Shown in pieces: positions 1 through 10,376 of a DNA stretch of 64,000 bases (its first letter is position 1; every line of letters begins with the position of its first letter). A program made the translations under genes and the position numbers. The notes below the pieces were generated by a model. It did no database searches and was not told the DNA's origin. It saw only the letters and a program-made list of their open reading frames with translations. Origin of the DNA: Madurella fahalii (Eukaryota > Ascomycota > Sordariomycetes > Sordariales); contig CM056879.1 in the NCBI GenBank assembly GCA_029876055.1, forward strand, positions 496,001-560,000, written 5' to 3'.

Positions 1-234
1 AGCTCTCCGCCGCTTACTAAGCTCCTTAGTGGCCTTTCGTAGTGCCGAGACCTCTGTATGTAAAAGGGCCACTTCGTGTATCACAGCCATCGTACCTTTG
101 GCTAGTTGGTCTACAGTAGCTAGTATAAGTGTCGGAGAACTACCTTGGTGTTGGATATCCGGCCTTTGATAAGGTCTTTCTGTAAGGTGGCCTCTCGGGG
201 GTTTTGTGGTGTTTGAGATTGCTAAGGTAATACC

Positions 235-514
235 TGTCGGAAAGCACGGCACCTCTGAATCTTGGAAATGACAGTTGAGGATTTTATGTGTGTTGTCTTG
301 ATTCTGTTGATTGTCCCTCTGTCTCTGCCTTCGTCTGTCCCGTCTATCTTTGCTGGAGAGTTTGCTCCTTTTATAGACGAGATACGCGTACAGGATGACG
401 TCCGTACAGTGGCGCAGTTAGCTGCCAGTCTTCCTTAGCTCAATAGAGTACATGGGTTTGGCTCCCACACTAGATCCTGTGATCCTGATCCTTTGGCACA
501 TGATCCTTTTGACA
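235..514 (-). repeat. Solo LTR, family 1, copy 1 (inside the pogo relic)
   Basis: On the minus strand it begins TGTC and ends GACA. It is flanked by a perfect 5-bp target duplication, ATACC at 230-234 and 515-519. It splits the pogo coding sequence between the GLIPYD segment and the ILATVDQL segment. A TATAAAAG box lies on the minus strand at 368-375. It aligns along its length with the plus-strand copy at 9216-9502. Confidence 0.9.
405..475 (+). other. tRNA-like segment within LTR family 1
   Basis: Antisense to the LTR promoter, the plus strand carries an A-box-like TGGCGCAGTTAGCTGCC (410-426) and a B-box-like GGTTTGGCTCC (455-465) at roughly tRNA spacing. The same pair is present in the other LTR copy at 9269-9324 (minus). 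I cannot fold a convincing cloverleaf, so this is a tRNA-derived or Pol III-promoter-like segment and not a called tRNA. Confidence 0.45.
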
Positions 515-1189
515 ATACCGTATCTGGCTGCGAGATTGGTGGAGTTGGGGTTCGGAGACATATATCCAACTTGGAAATGACCTTTTCTAGATCGTACGGT
601 ATAAGACCTGCTCCGGTAAAAGCTCCTTGGATATTCTTCTCGGTAAAAGAAGTAAAAAATACTACTCTAAACGTATAAAGGAATTCCAATTTAATAATAT
701 ATGTAATATATATATATATAAGTTCCTCGATTTAATAGCTGTAAGCCCTCTTCAACGGTCTAAAACAACTAATATCTAATGGTTAGACTAGGTACAAGGA
801 GTATAGAGGTATATAAAGTGTAATAATATTGTACTCCTGGCAATAGATTTCGAATTGGTCGGAGTGGTAGCTCTCGTAGCTGTCGAGGATTAAGAGCCGG
901 TATTTCCCTTTTATCTGAAATGCCGTATGAAAATCGAAGTGCCGGATCCAATCTAGGCCTTTCTTATTGGTAGTCCAGCCGTTATCGGTTATTCCGATAT
1001 ACCAGGTAGCTGGAAGACTATAATCTCGATACCAGCTTTCCTAGTAATATTTCCCTTTTAAAAGAATAAATAGTAGGATAGCCCAGCTTTAAGTATTTAC
1101 TCTTTAGATAACTGTAGCCTATTTACAGTTACTAGGCTAGACTTTTTTAGCTTACCTATAGCTATCGGAGGTAGTTACAACTATACTAG

Positions 1190-1613
1190 TGAAATGGAGC
1201 GGAAAACACACATCCACTCCATCAACAAAACAACAAGATAACAAAACAAGGGGAGGGACAACGACTGAGAAACCCGACAACAAACCAGGATTCCCAGCAA
1301 CGCAGCTTGGACCAAAGTAGCAACAAAGACAGGCAGGACTCCCTCTGATCAGAGGGAGGCCGCAAAGACAGCTCCCAATGGAGCAAGCAAATCGAAAGAA
1401 AGAATTGGTTGAACTGTTGATCTTGATTGTCCTTGACTGTCGAGGCCGACAGTTAGGACAGTCTTAAATACAGAAAAAAAGTGGGTTCTCAGTCCAATCA
1501 CCTGATCCAGCCCGGAGGGCTGGGAACCCGATACCCCGGACCTACACCGCCGGATCCGAAGTCTCAGAGTTGTCTTAGAGTGCTATCTGGCCAGTGCACT
1601 ATCTCCCACTTCA
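1190..1613 (-). repeat. Solo LTR, family 2, copy 1 (inside the pogo relic)
   Basis: The plus-strand sequence begins TGAAATGG and ends CCCACTTCA, an imperfect inverted pair with TG...CA ends. It is flanked by CTAG at 1186-1189 and 1614-1617. It carries the 20-bp palindrome CTCCCTCTGATCAGAGGGAG at 1339-1358. It is related in inverted orientation to 5849-6264. The surrounding sequence is the decayed pogo element. Confidence 0.8.
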
Positions 1614-2020
1614 CTAGTAGTAATTATACCTATTATAAACCTGGTCTCATTAAAGTTATATATATCTTTATTAAGAATATTATATTTAGCTTTAGTATTA
1701 TATATAAGTATAAACTACTTACGGATAATCTTCGGATCTTCGTATTTAGTTCTCTAGTAGTCGTATTTATATGTAAAACGCGTCCGGAGTTCTGGTTAGC
1801 ATTTAACAAAGTTGTGAGCTCAGAGCTTGCTGACAGGGGGTGTGTTACGTTTGTATAGTAGTCGGTTAGCTATATCTTCTATAAAACGAAGTTGAGGAGG
1901 GAATGTATATATATAGAGCTCAGTTATATACTGAATAATCGTATACTCCTCTAGATCCGTAAGTTTTTATGAATTAGCTGGGGTATCGCGTCGTGTAGAC
2001 CGTCCGTCGCGTCGGGTAGA

Positions 2021-2422
2021 CTGTCAGATCGAAAATGGGGATTGCTGTGAGAAAAGGAGAGTGAAAGGATGATTCGCATTGAAGGAGCGGCGTCTGCGCA
2101 GCTATCGCTTCTAAGGAGGTGGTAGGTGACAGTGTTGAACTCTGAACGTTCCAAAACTTCCAGCGAAGCCGGTAATTTATAGGCTCTTGACCCTGGCAGT
2201 GCCCTGCCTGCACCTGACACCCTGTCAGATCGAAAATTGGGATTGCTGTGAGAAAAGGAGAGTGAAAGGATGATTCGCATTGAAGGAGCGGCGTCTGCGC
2301 AGCTATCGCTTCTAAGGAGGTGGTAGGTGACAGTGTTGAACTCTGAACGTTCCAAAACTTCCGGCGAAGCCGGTAATTTATATGCCCCTGACCCTGGCAG
2401 TGCCCCGCCTGCACCTGACACC
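2021..2422. repeat. Tandem duplication, two units of 201 bp
   Basis: The units 2021-2221 and 2222-2422 are nearly identical, differing at only a handful of bases. Both start CTGTCAGATC and end with CACCTGACAC-type sequence. Two further short CACCTGACAC repeats follow to about 2456. The tandem interrupts the N-terminal part of the minus-strand pogo relic. The ends (TGTCAG / CTGACA) are weakly inverted, so the unit may itself be a small mobile element. The neighbouring sequence is heavily mutated but the two units are not diverged. Confidence 0.85.
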
Positions 2423-2652
2423 CTCCTGCACCTGACACACCCTCCTACACCTGACACAGATAGGGTTATTGGTAGTACGTTATAGATCGCAGCTGCCTTT
2501 CGAAGACTAAGTTTTGGATTATCTTGTATAGCTTTGAGGGCTAAAATAATCCTGGATTCGACTGAGGAGGAATCTATGGCGAAATGGTAGTAGAATTGGT
2601 AAAAGGAGTTGGAAGGTCGTATTATGCTAAGAAAGTGTACCGCTTGCTTATT

Positions 2653-3010
2653 GTGAGGACCGGCTGGGTAAGGTCGGCGTAGGCGTAGGACGGAAGCCCC
2701 GAAGCCGCAGCGCCAGCGGGGTCGCAAAAGCAACAACAATGCTAGGCTAGAAGGGCGAGGATATCGCGTCAGAGAAGCGTCGAAGGAGCGTACAAGCAAG
2801 GTCGATAACGGGGCAGCGAGCGGGGTAAGTGAGCCCAGACGCTGTCATCGTAGTGCATAAAGAGGGGGGTAGAAGACAGGACTTAGGAGAGAGACAGAGT
2901 TCAATAAGACCACTATCCTACCCCTAACGAGCACTCTACTCCTACATTGTATATACACTACTCGTACCCAGGTACTCTGGTCCTACTACCCTTGGGTCCT
3001 TAACCCTCAT
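2653..3010 (+). mobile_element. ~360-bp TIR element (MITE-like), copy A
   Basis: It runs from GTGAGGACCGGCTG to CCCTCAT, with short imperfect terminal inverted repeats (GTGAGGA type). Net length is 358 bp, matching copies B (7974-8505, inverted), C (9764-10376) and D (12245-12602). A and D form one subfamily (shared GGTCGGCGTAGGCG), B and C another. It has inserted into or next to the TIR of the pogo relic. I see no convincing target duplication and no protein expected to be real. Confidence 0.75.
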
Positions 3011-5189
3011 ACGTTGAACTCTTTGCTTTCCAGGTGACTAGACCGTCCGGAGCGAGTATAGCACCAAGGCATCAGCGCGCTACTCTCAATTAACTTGCAA
3101 GCGAAACAGAAGGCTCGCTTACATCGAATAGCCAGCCTTCCAGTATCGTACAACTTCCTGATATTCCTGAGATTTCGGATACTTAGGTCCTTAATTCCCT
3201 TAGTATAACCTAAGGGTACTTACCTGCAGACGAGCCGTTTATTAACCGCTCTTCCATAGTACAGACGGACATACCCCTGTCTGAGCAACAGTAGCGACTG
3301 TTTAATAAGGAACGACAGCTCGACAAGCAGATTACTGTCGTATGCCAGGAGGCTATACTACGCTGTAAGAGAGCTGAGCTTAAGCTATTCCTCTATCAGA
3401 ATTAATGTGCGCTAGAACCAGTGCCTCTGGCTAATCCTATAGTGTATCTATCTTGGGAAGCCCTTTTGACCCCTCCTGAGCCCGCTCCTACGACCCCTAT
3501 AAGCGTAGTGCCCTACCAGCTTAGGATAGTCGTATAGGTGGGAGTGATGTAGAAGACCTCGACTCTTACTTATCCTATGTATAATAGGTCTAATATAACC
3601 GCTCTTCGCAATTTTCTCTTCGACTGTAAGGCGAACTTCCGCCTTCTCGGCAACGTTCTAAGTAGCAACTACGTTATATATATGGTAAGCTGCCTATATG
3701 GAACCCCTAAGAACGCTTAGGTTAAGTATATTACTGAGTAGGAAAACGACCCTTCCTTCGACCTTGCCTTAGTGATGTAGGAGAAATTTATTGAGTTCCT
3801 TTGTAGTTAGCTTTTAGATCCGGAGACGCATGCCCTCTCTATAGCTATGTAGCTTGATAACCTATATTAGTGCGACGACGAGATAGTAACGGAATTCGTA
3901 GATCGATATATAACTATTACTACCGACCTTCTCTATTAGATAGAGGAGAGTCAATAGGTAATTGGCCTCCTCCTGAAGTTCTATAGAGAGATTTACCTAG
4001 TAATTACCTATTAAGCTACCTTACCTACTACTTACTAGCAGCTAGTAAGTACTACCTATCGGATTGAAGACAGTTAGCAAGTTAAAGGGACTTCGGGATA
4101 CTGCTCCTAACTACGACCCCTACTAGAACCCCCTACAGTACTAGAATCTGTCGAGAGAGGCGCCTAAGCTCTGCTGATACGACCAAGGTATAATATCGTC
4201 TGCTATAACTGTAGAAGGGAGAGCTATATCACTAGGAACTGTCTATTAGGGCTATCTAACCCCTTAGTACCGGAGAGGGCGGATAAGCAGTAATAACACT
4301 GCTATACCTATAACCAGCCGGGGTATTATTTAACTAATTGCCCTTAGGCAGTATACCAGCACTGCAATCAAGTAGAGCACACGTCATTTCGGTACCCTAG
4401 CGACGACCCTGCTACTAGTAGCAACTAGATCCCTCTGTAGGAACATATAAGAGCCGTAGTGACAGAGAAATAGGACAACGCTGGGGATATCTCTTATTGT
4501 ATAGAGTCTGATTAATAGTCAGGATATAAGGAAGTTGGAAAAAGGCACTTGCGATATTCGACTTAGGAGTAGATTACAATCTGATTAGCTACAGCTATCT
4601 TACTAAGTACTCTCTCTTTAAGTACTTCGAGCTATCGGTAGGGATTACCGGTATCGGAAATCAACTTGTATGGACCTATAGAGTATATCCCCTTTATATA
4701 CGTGCTGTTGACTATAAAGGCAGAGCTCAGATGTATCTCCTATACTTTGTTATTACGGATATTAAGTCCTTCATCGTCCTATTCGGCTAACCCTGGCTCG
4801 AAATGGCCAATCCCGATATCGACTTCTGTGCTAAGATGTAGGTTTACCAGCCTAAGGTGCTACGAGTGGACTTATATATTGAGCCTAAGTAACAGTAGAT
4901 CAGATCGGTATTTGCCCTTGCAGCTGTTATCCCCTCTAACAAAGACCCTACTAATATAGCGTATAAGCTAGAGTAGCCGCGGCTCCTGGAGGCTTACCGG
5001 GTATATAAAAAGCTGTTCTATAAGTCGGGGATCTTGCCTTTCCCCAAGATATCGGTAAAGTACCGCATTGAGCTCGTAGATAACGTGTAGCCGCTCTAGG
5101 GACCAATTTACCTATTGGGGGTGACAGAACTTGAGACCCTATACGAGTGGCTCAGGGTTACTACTAAGAAGGGCTAGATACAACTCTCT

Positions 5190-6900
5190 ATAAGCCTTAT
5201 AGGCGCCCCTATCTTATTCGTCCTAAAAAAGAGGGGTAAATTACGCCTTATTATCGACTACTGAGAGCTAAACGCAGTAATATATAAGAACCGTATACCT
5301 ATCCCGCTAATTGGAGAGATCCTTGACCGTCTGTCAATGGCTAAGATCTATACTAAGATCGATTTAAAGGATATATACTATCGTATTAGGTTCAGCGAAG
5401 GTGATAAGTAGAAGACCGCCTTTCGTATACGATACGGCTACTACGAGTTCCATATAATAGCGATAGAGCTAGCCAACGCCCTAGCGACCTTCCAGACGTA
5501 TATTAACTAAGCGTTATCTAGGTTAGTAGACATCATATATATCGTCTACTTAGACGATATCCTGATCTATAGCGATAACGGAGCAGTGTATAAGTAGTAT
5601 ATAAAGGAAGTCCTCAATCGATTAGAGAAAGCTGACCTCTATATTAATCTTAAGAAGTACCAATTTTATACTACTGAAGTCGAGTTCCTAGGGTATATAA
5701 TCTTACCTAAGGGGATCGCTATAGAGCCGTCCTACGTTGAATCCATTATGCAGTAGCCGCTCCTTTACAGTGTATATAATATTCAAGTCTTCCTAGGATT
5801 TATAGGGTTCTACCGTCGTTTTATTAGGAACTATTCGAAGATTTATACTGAGTTGGGGAAAACAGTCCCTAGAGGGCAGGGTCCCTCTGATCAGAGGGAT
5901 ACAGTTGCTAGGATGGTACCCAGGGGCTAGAACTTGCTGTGGGCCCATTTTTCTTTCGCACTATAAGTAGGGCCGTCCTGGCTATTGCTCCTTAGACAGG
6001 ACAATTAATTCAATACCTTTCTTCACACTTGTTGCAAGCTCAATTGACGAGCTCTCCCTGTGTGCAAAGCGATCTCCCTCTGATCAGAGGGAGCTCTATT
6101 TGCACATGTTGTTTTGACCTTGTTTAGGCTGTAGGGACCCGATTTGTGGTGGTGTCGTCTGGCCTGTCTTGTCTATCTTGTCTGTTAGGCATTTGGCCGT
6201 CTTTGCCCTCCCCCTTGTTTTTGGTGGGTATGTGGGTGTAGATGTGTGTTTCTGCACTATTTCAATACCCCTTTAACAGACCTCCTGTATAGCAACCAGA
6301 AACGCCTATTCGAGCTTATAAAGGAGGTAACCGAGGTGTTCTAACTACTTAGATGCAAATTCGGCGAGGCCCCTATCCTTAGGCACTTCGATCCTTCCCT
6401 GCCTATCCGTATAGAGATAGATGCCTCGAAGTGCGCGATTAGAGTAGTGCTTTTGTAGCTCTATGAGGATCGCTAGTACTCTGTCGCTTTTAGATCGAGG
6501 AAGCTTATACCTAAAGAAATGCGCTACGGTACCGGAGATAGGGAGCTGCTTGTATTCGTCGATGCATTCCGAACTTGGTCCTAGTATCTCCTTTATACTC
6601 AGGTCCTAGTTGTAGTCCTAATAGACTACCTTAACCTGGAGTCCTAGAAGACTAAGAAGAGACTAAGTTTGCGGTAACTGCGTTAGAGCGACGACTTAGC
6701 TGCGTTTAACTTCGTTATTAAATACCGCCTTGGTACTCAGAACCCTGCTGATAGACTTTCGTGTAGGCCAGACTATATAGAAGAAGAAGAGGCGGGTGAA
6801 GACGCTGAGAACTCGCTGCTTCAACTCCTGTAGAATAGGATTGAGTGTAAGCGACAGGAGAACCCTAGCCTCTACCCCGTTGTCGCTACGGCCTGAAGAC
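5190..6900 (+). pseudogene. Gypsy reverse transcriptase / RNase H remnant
   Basis: Conceptual reading gives GAPILFVLKKRGKLRLIIDY, then a TGA where Arg is expected before ELN, then KIDLKDIYYRI and the catalytic YLDDILIYS (about 5544-5570). TAG replaces Trp in KTAF-type contexts, the signature of RIP on TGG. At 5849 the reading KIYT is interrupted by a solo LTR and resumes at 6265 as TPLTDLLYSNQKRLFEL. RNase H-like sequence follows to about 6800. Dead. Confidence 0.75.
5849..6264 (+). repeat. Solo LTR, family 2, copy 2 (inside gypsy)
   Basis: It starts TGAGTTGGGG and ends CTATTTCA, with ATAC target duplications at 5845-5848 and 6265-6268. Removing it restores a continuous gypsy reading KIYTPLTDLLYS, which supports the exact boundaries. 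It contains the TCCCTCTGATCAGAGGGA palindrome twice (5882-5899 and, extended to 20 bp, 6074-6093). It is related in the opposite orientation to 1190-1613. Confidence 0.85.
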
Positions 6901-7973
6901 TACTCCGATCATCTACCACAGTTATACTGCCGCTGTATATAAGAATAGCAGAAGATAAAGAAGTTATTGAGTAAGAAAGAGAAGAGTTTGAGAGGTTGCT
7001 GCTAAACTAAGAAGGCTAGAGTAATATTGTAGTCTAAGAGGTCTGGGACTATAGCGAGAAGTGCGGCTACGGCTCTATAGATAAGGACGAAGACGTTGTA
7101 TCGGATGCTAATAAACAGATACACGTTGCTAGCACTAGCCCCTCCGATAGGCTGTCTTATAGTTTTCGTTCTATATTCAGCGCTGGGGGCCTCTGCCGTC
7201 GTATAGGGAATAACTCTTACGAAGAGGCTGCACCTAATTACTATATGCCTATCGTAGGCGCCGCAGGTACTAAAAACGGAGATTACGGGACCCAGGCGAT
7301 AGGAGGGTAGCTATCTTTAGAAGAAGTGTTGCTTGAGGAGTAACTAAAAGATCAATGGCTTTAGTCTAACGCTTGCAAGCAGCGGCGTAGGAGTGGCGAA
7401 GGCTCTTAGAGAGAAGGAGAGGACGGGCTTATCCGTTATTAAGGCAGAGTATATATTCCCCTATCCCTTAGGTACAAGCTGATTAAGAGCTATTATAATA
7501 TACCGACTACGGGTTATAGAGGCTTTAGGAAGACATAGGAGCACTTAGAGTGCAATTACTTTTGGCCGTCTATGAGAGAGGACGTAGTGATATACGTTAA
7601 TAGCAACTGTGTAACCTGCTAACGTACGAAGCTGTATATGCACCGCTCTTACGATTTACTCGCAGCGCTGCCAGTGCCTGACGGACTATGGTAGATGATT
7701 ATAGTGGACTTCGTTATAGGCCTACTAACCTTGATCGACCTTCGGATAGGTAAGGCGTGTAATACTGCCTTAGTCGTAGTAGATAAGTTTATAAAGTACG
7801 CCCTCTATATCGCAATAACTGCGATGCTTATAGCAAGTGCCTTTGTAAAGTTGTTCTTTGACTACGTCTACTGACCCTTTGGACTTCCCTAGTCTATCAT
7901 ATCCGATAGGGGCAGCCTGTTTATAAGCTCCTTTTAGAAGACCTTGTACGAGCTTTTAGGTATTAAGCGGTGT

Positions 7974-8505
7974 GTGAGGATCAAGGATCCAAGGGTAGTA
8001 AGACCAGAGTGTCTGGGTACAAGTAGTGCACGTACAACGTAGGAGCAGAGTGCTCGTTAGGGGTTGAGTAATGGTCTCATTGAACTCTGCCTCCCTCCTA
8101 AGCTCTATCTCCCGCCCTCCTTCTTATGCCCGTGACAGTATCGCTAGGTGTTACGAGTTGACAGGTTTGAACCTCGGCCCGTTGTGGGCCACCTTGTCAT
8201 GTGATCTTGGCTCGTTGGGGGTCAACTTTGTCACATAAATAGTGTAGTTCTTCCGCCCTCACTTGCTTTGAGGGACGAGCAAAAGCAGAACCTTACATCG
8301 TCTTTTTGCTTCGCAACACTAGGGCTTACTTCCCCGCTCTACTACTTTGTCGTCCTCCTTGTTGGTACGCTCCTTCGACGCTCATCTGACGCGCTATTTA
8401 TGCCATTCCAGCTTAGTGCCGTTGTTGCTTCTGAGGCTCGCTTACGCTACGGCTCTGAGGCTTCCGGACCGCGCCTCACGCTAGCCCCGCTCAGCCGGTC
8501 CTTAT
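7974..8505 (-). mobile_element. ~360-bp TIR element, copy B, interrupted
   Basis: It is inverted relative to copies A, C and D, beginning GTGAGGATCAAGG and ending CAGCCGGTCCTTAT, where CCTCAC has become CCTTAT, as RIP would do. Net length without the nested insertion at 8148-8319 is 360 bp. It lies in the gypsy integrase and is most similar to copy C. Confidence 0.75.
8148..8319. mobile_element. 172-bp TIR insertion inside copy B
   Basis: It begins GTGTTACGA and ends TCGCAACAC, a 9-bp inverted repeat with one mismatch. It is flanked by TAG at 8145-8147 and 8320-8322 (or TA, depending on the phase chosen). Copy C contains the uninterrupted site (CGCTAGGGCTTAC in the same orientation), which proves an insertion of exactly this segment. 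It is too short to encode a transposase, so it is a MITE. Confidence 0.8.
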
Positions 8506-9215
8506 ACAGTGCCTGAGTACTACGTATTACCTATAGACAGATAGGTAGATGGAGCGTCAGAACTAGATACTCGAGTATTACTTACGTACGTTCTATAGCT
8601 ACGATTAAGCGGATTGGGTATATTATCTACGCTTTGTAGAGTATGCCTATAACGGTTCCTACTATACGGCAATGCGGTCAATGCTAGCCTTTTTTCTCTA
8701 TAGGTTCTACCCCCGAAATCCCCTAGACCCTATAACAATCCCTAAAAGCTCAGTTCCTACTATAGATAAGCGAGTAAGACGCTTATCGGTAAGCCGCGAA
8801 AAGATCTATAATATCCTTATCGCTACTAATAGGAACTACAAGAAGTAGTATAATCGAAAGTGGGAGGACAAGACGTTTAAGGTTAGTTAATAGGTTTAGC
8901 TCTCGACGAAGTACCTTAAACAGCGGTATCTAAGTAGTAAACTTGTAGATAAGTATCTAAGGCCCTTCAAGATCCTTAAAGTTATTGGTAATAAGAAGAT
9001 AGTATATAAGCTAGACTTTCTACAATACTATTATATCCATTAAGTTTTCCCAATTACCCTACTCGAGCTATTTAAAGGTAGCAAGGAATAAGTATAAAAG
9101 TAGTGCAAAAGGGTCGACGTCGAGCTAGAAAAGCAGTATTACGAGGTAGAAGCTATTATTGACTATAGGGGTTCAGCGAGAAATAGGTAGTTCCTGATCA
9201 AATGGAAGGGCTATT

Positions 9216-9502
9216 TGTTAAAAGGGTCAGGCGCTAGTCCAAGGATCAGGATCATAGGATCTAGTACAGGAGTCAAACCTATGTATTCTAGTCAGCTAAA
9301 GCAGGCTGGCAGCTAACTGCGCCACTATACGGACGTCATCCTATACGTATATCTCGTCTATAAAAGGAGCACACTCTCTAGCAAAGATAGACGGAGGATA
9401 GAAGAGGAATAGAACAACAGGGACAATCAACACAATCAACATAAGACATATAAAATCCTAAACTGTGATTTCCCAAGATTCAGAGGTGCCATGTTTCCAA
9501 CA
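9216..9502 (+). repeat. Solo LTR, family 1, copy 2 (inside the gypsy chromodomain)
   Basis: It starts TGTTAAAAGG and ends TTTCCAACA, flanked by CTATT (9211-9215) and CTATC (9503-9507). The single difference is a C-to-T change of the RIP type. It splits the chromodomain between KWKGY and EDNTWEP, so it is not the gypsy element's own LTR. A TATAAAA box lies at 9359-9365. A tRNA-like A/B-box pair lies on the minus strand at 9269-9324. It matches copy 1 at 235-514. Confidence 0.85.
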
Positions 9503-9763
9503 CTATCTACCTGAGGATAATACCTGGGAACCCAGGGAATACTTAGATAATAGACTATTATTAAGGGTATACAAAGTGAGGTTTATAAAAACGTAAGAGC
9601 AGTATAGAGCATAAGTATATAAGAGTATATTAAATAAGGGAAAAAGCTTTAACTTATCTAAGGGTATTAAAAAACCTATGAAAAACCCGTATCTAAGTAG
9701 CACCTTATCTACTCCTCCTTACTCTCAACCTCAGTATTACCCTCCTCTACAATAGGGGCAAAT

Positions 9764-10376
9764 GTGAGGACCGGCTGAGCGGGGCCAGTGTGAGGCGCAG
9801 TCCGGAAGCCTCGGAGCCGCAGCGTAAGCGAGCCTCAGAAGCAACAACGGCACTAAGCTGGAATGGCATAAATAGCGCGTCAGATGAGCGTCGAAGGAGC
9901 GCACCAGCAAGGAGGACGACAAAGCAGTAGAGCGGGGAAGTAAGCCCTAGCGATACTATCACGGGCATAAGAAGGAGGGCGAGAGACAGAGCTTAGGAGG
10001 GAGGCAGAGTTCAATGAGATTGTAAAGGGGTTGTTCTGGGAACACATTGAGGGAGATGGACCACGATGTCTTGATACCGAAAAGACCTGGACCAGCGGGC
10101 GATATCTTGGTGAACAGCCTCCTATCAATTACACAGAGACTGATCCTTACGGATCAGAAGTGCCCCGCGTGAGAGAGTTCCCTCACGGGGTTCTTATCTA
10201 TCCTGTATCGTGACATCATCCAGCATCATTCGGCGGGTCCTCCTGACCTTCGTCTGGAGACTCTCGTTACAGAGACCACCACTCGACCCCTAACGAGCAC
10301 TCTACTCCTACGTTGCGCGTGCACTGCTTGTACCCAGACACTCTGGTCTTACTACCCTTGGATCCTTGATCCTCAC
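9764..10376 (+). mobile_element. ~360-bp TIR element, copy C, interrupted
   Basis: It runs from GTGAGGACCGGCTG to GATCCTCAC, with terminal GTGAGGA / TCCTCAC inverted repeats. It is 613 bp long because of a solo LTR at 10021-10271; without it the element is about 361 bp. It belongs to the same subfamily as copy B. Confidence 0.8.
10021..10271. repeat. 251-bp solo LTR-like insertion inside copy C
   Basis: It starts TGTAA and ends TTACA, a perfect 5-bp inverted pair with TG...CA ends. It is flanked by GAGAT (10016-10020) and GAGAC (10272-10276). Copies A, B and D lack it at the same point, so the pre-insertion site is known. The single flank difference is again C-to-T. Confidence 0.75.

Larger units (their letters stand above)
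1..2652 (-). mobile_element. Decayed pogo/Fot1-like DNA transposon, interrupted by nested insertions
   Basis: Read on the minus strand, the pieces match the order of the complete pogo-like element at 17309-19170. An N-terminal piece around 2461-2570 reads RIILALKAIQDNPKLSLR. A DDE-region piece at about 720-1080 includes ITDNGWTTN and LLILDSYESY. A C-terminal piece at 519-689 reads FTEKNIQGAFTGAGLIPYD, and a tail at 1-234 reads ILATVDQLAKGTMAV. Numerous in-frame TAG/TAA codons and TA-rich sequence fit RIP. It is interrupted by solo LTRs (235-514, 1190-1613) and a 201-bp tandem repeat (2021-2422). Its 5' terminus abuts repeat copy A, and its 3' end lies beyond the window. Not functional. Confidence 0.8.
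7480..9580 (+). pseudogene. Gypsy integrase and chromodomain remnant
   Basis: Integrase-core-like sequence includes HRSYDLLAALPVPDGLW followed by a stop and VDFVIGLL (about 7640-7730). It is split by repeat copy B (7974-8505). Near the 3' end, YYEVEAIIDYRG, FLIKWKGY and, after the LTR at 9216-9502, EDNTWEPREYLDNR form a chromodomain. This identifies the element as a chromovirus. Several in-frame stops make it non-functional. Confidence 0.7.
3011..9763 (+). mobile_element. RIP-decayed Ty3/gypsy chromovirus
   Basis: Remnants of gag, reverse transcriptase, RNase H, integrase and chromodomain occur in gypsy order on the plus strand, full of TAG/TAA/TGA codons at former Trp, Gln and Arg positions. 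A zinc-knuckle-like stretch (about 4199-4240, YNCRRESYITRNC) marks the end of Gag. The element is interrupted by a solo LTR (5849-6264), repeat copy B (7974-8505) and another solo LTR (9216-9502). I could not locate its own LTRs; the nearby LTRs belong to other families. The outer limits are set by adjacent repeats and are approximate. Confidence 0.8.

Noticed and set aside
9216..9502. Initially taken as the 3' LTR of the gypsy element
   Set aside because: It has its own 5-bp target duplication and interrupts the chromodomain, so it is a later solo LTR of another family.
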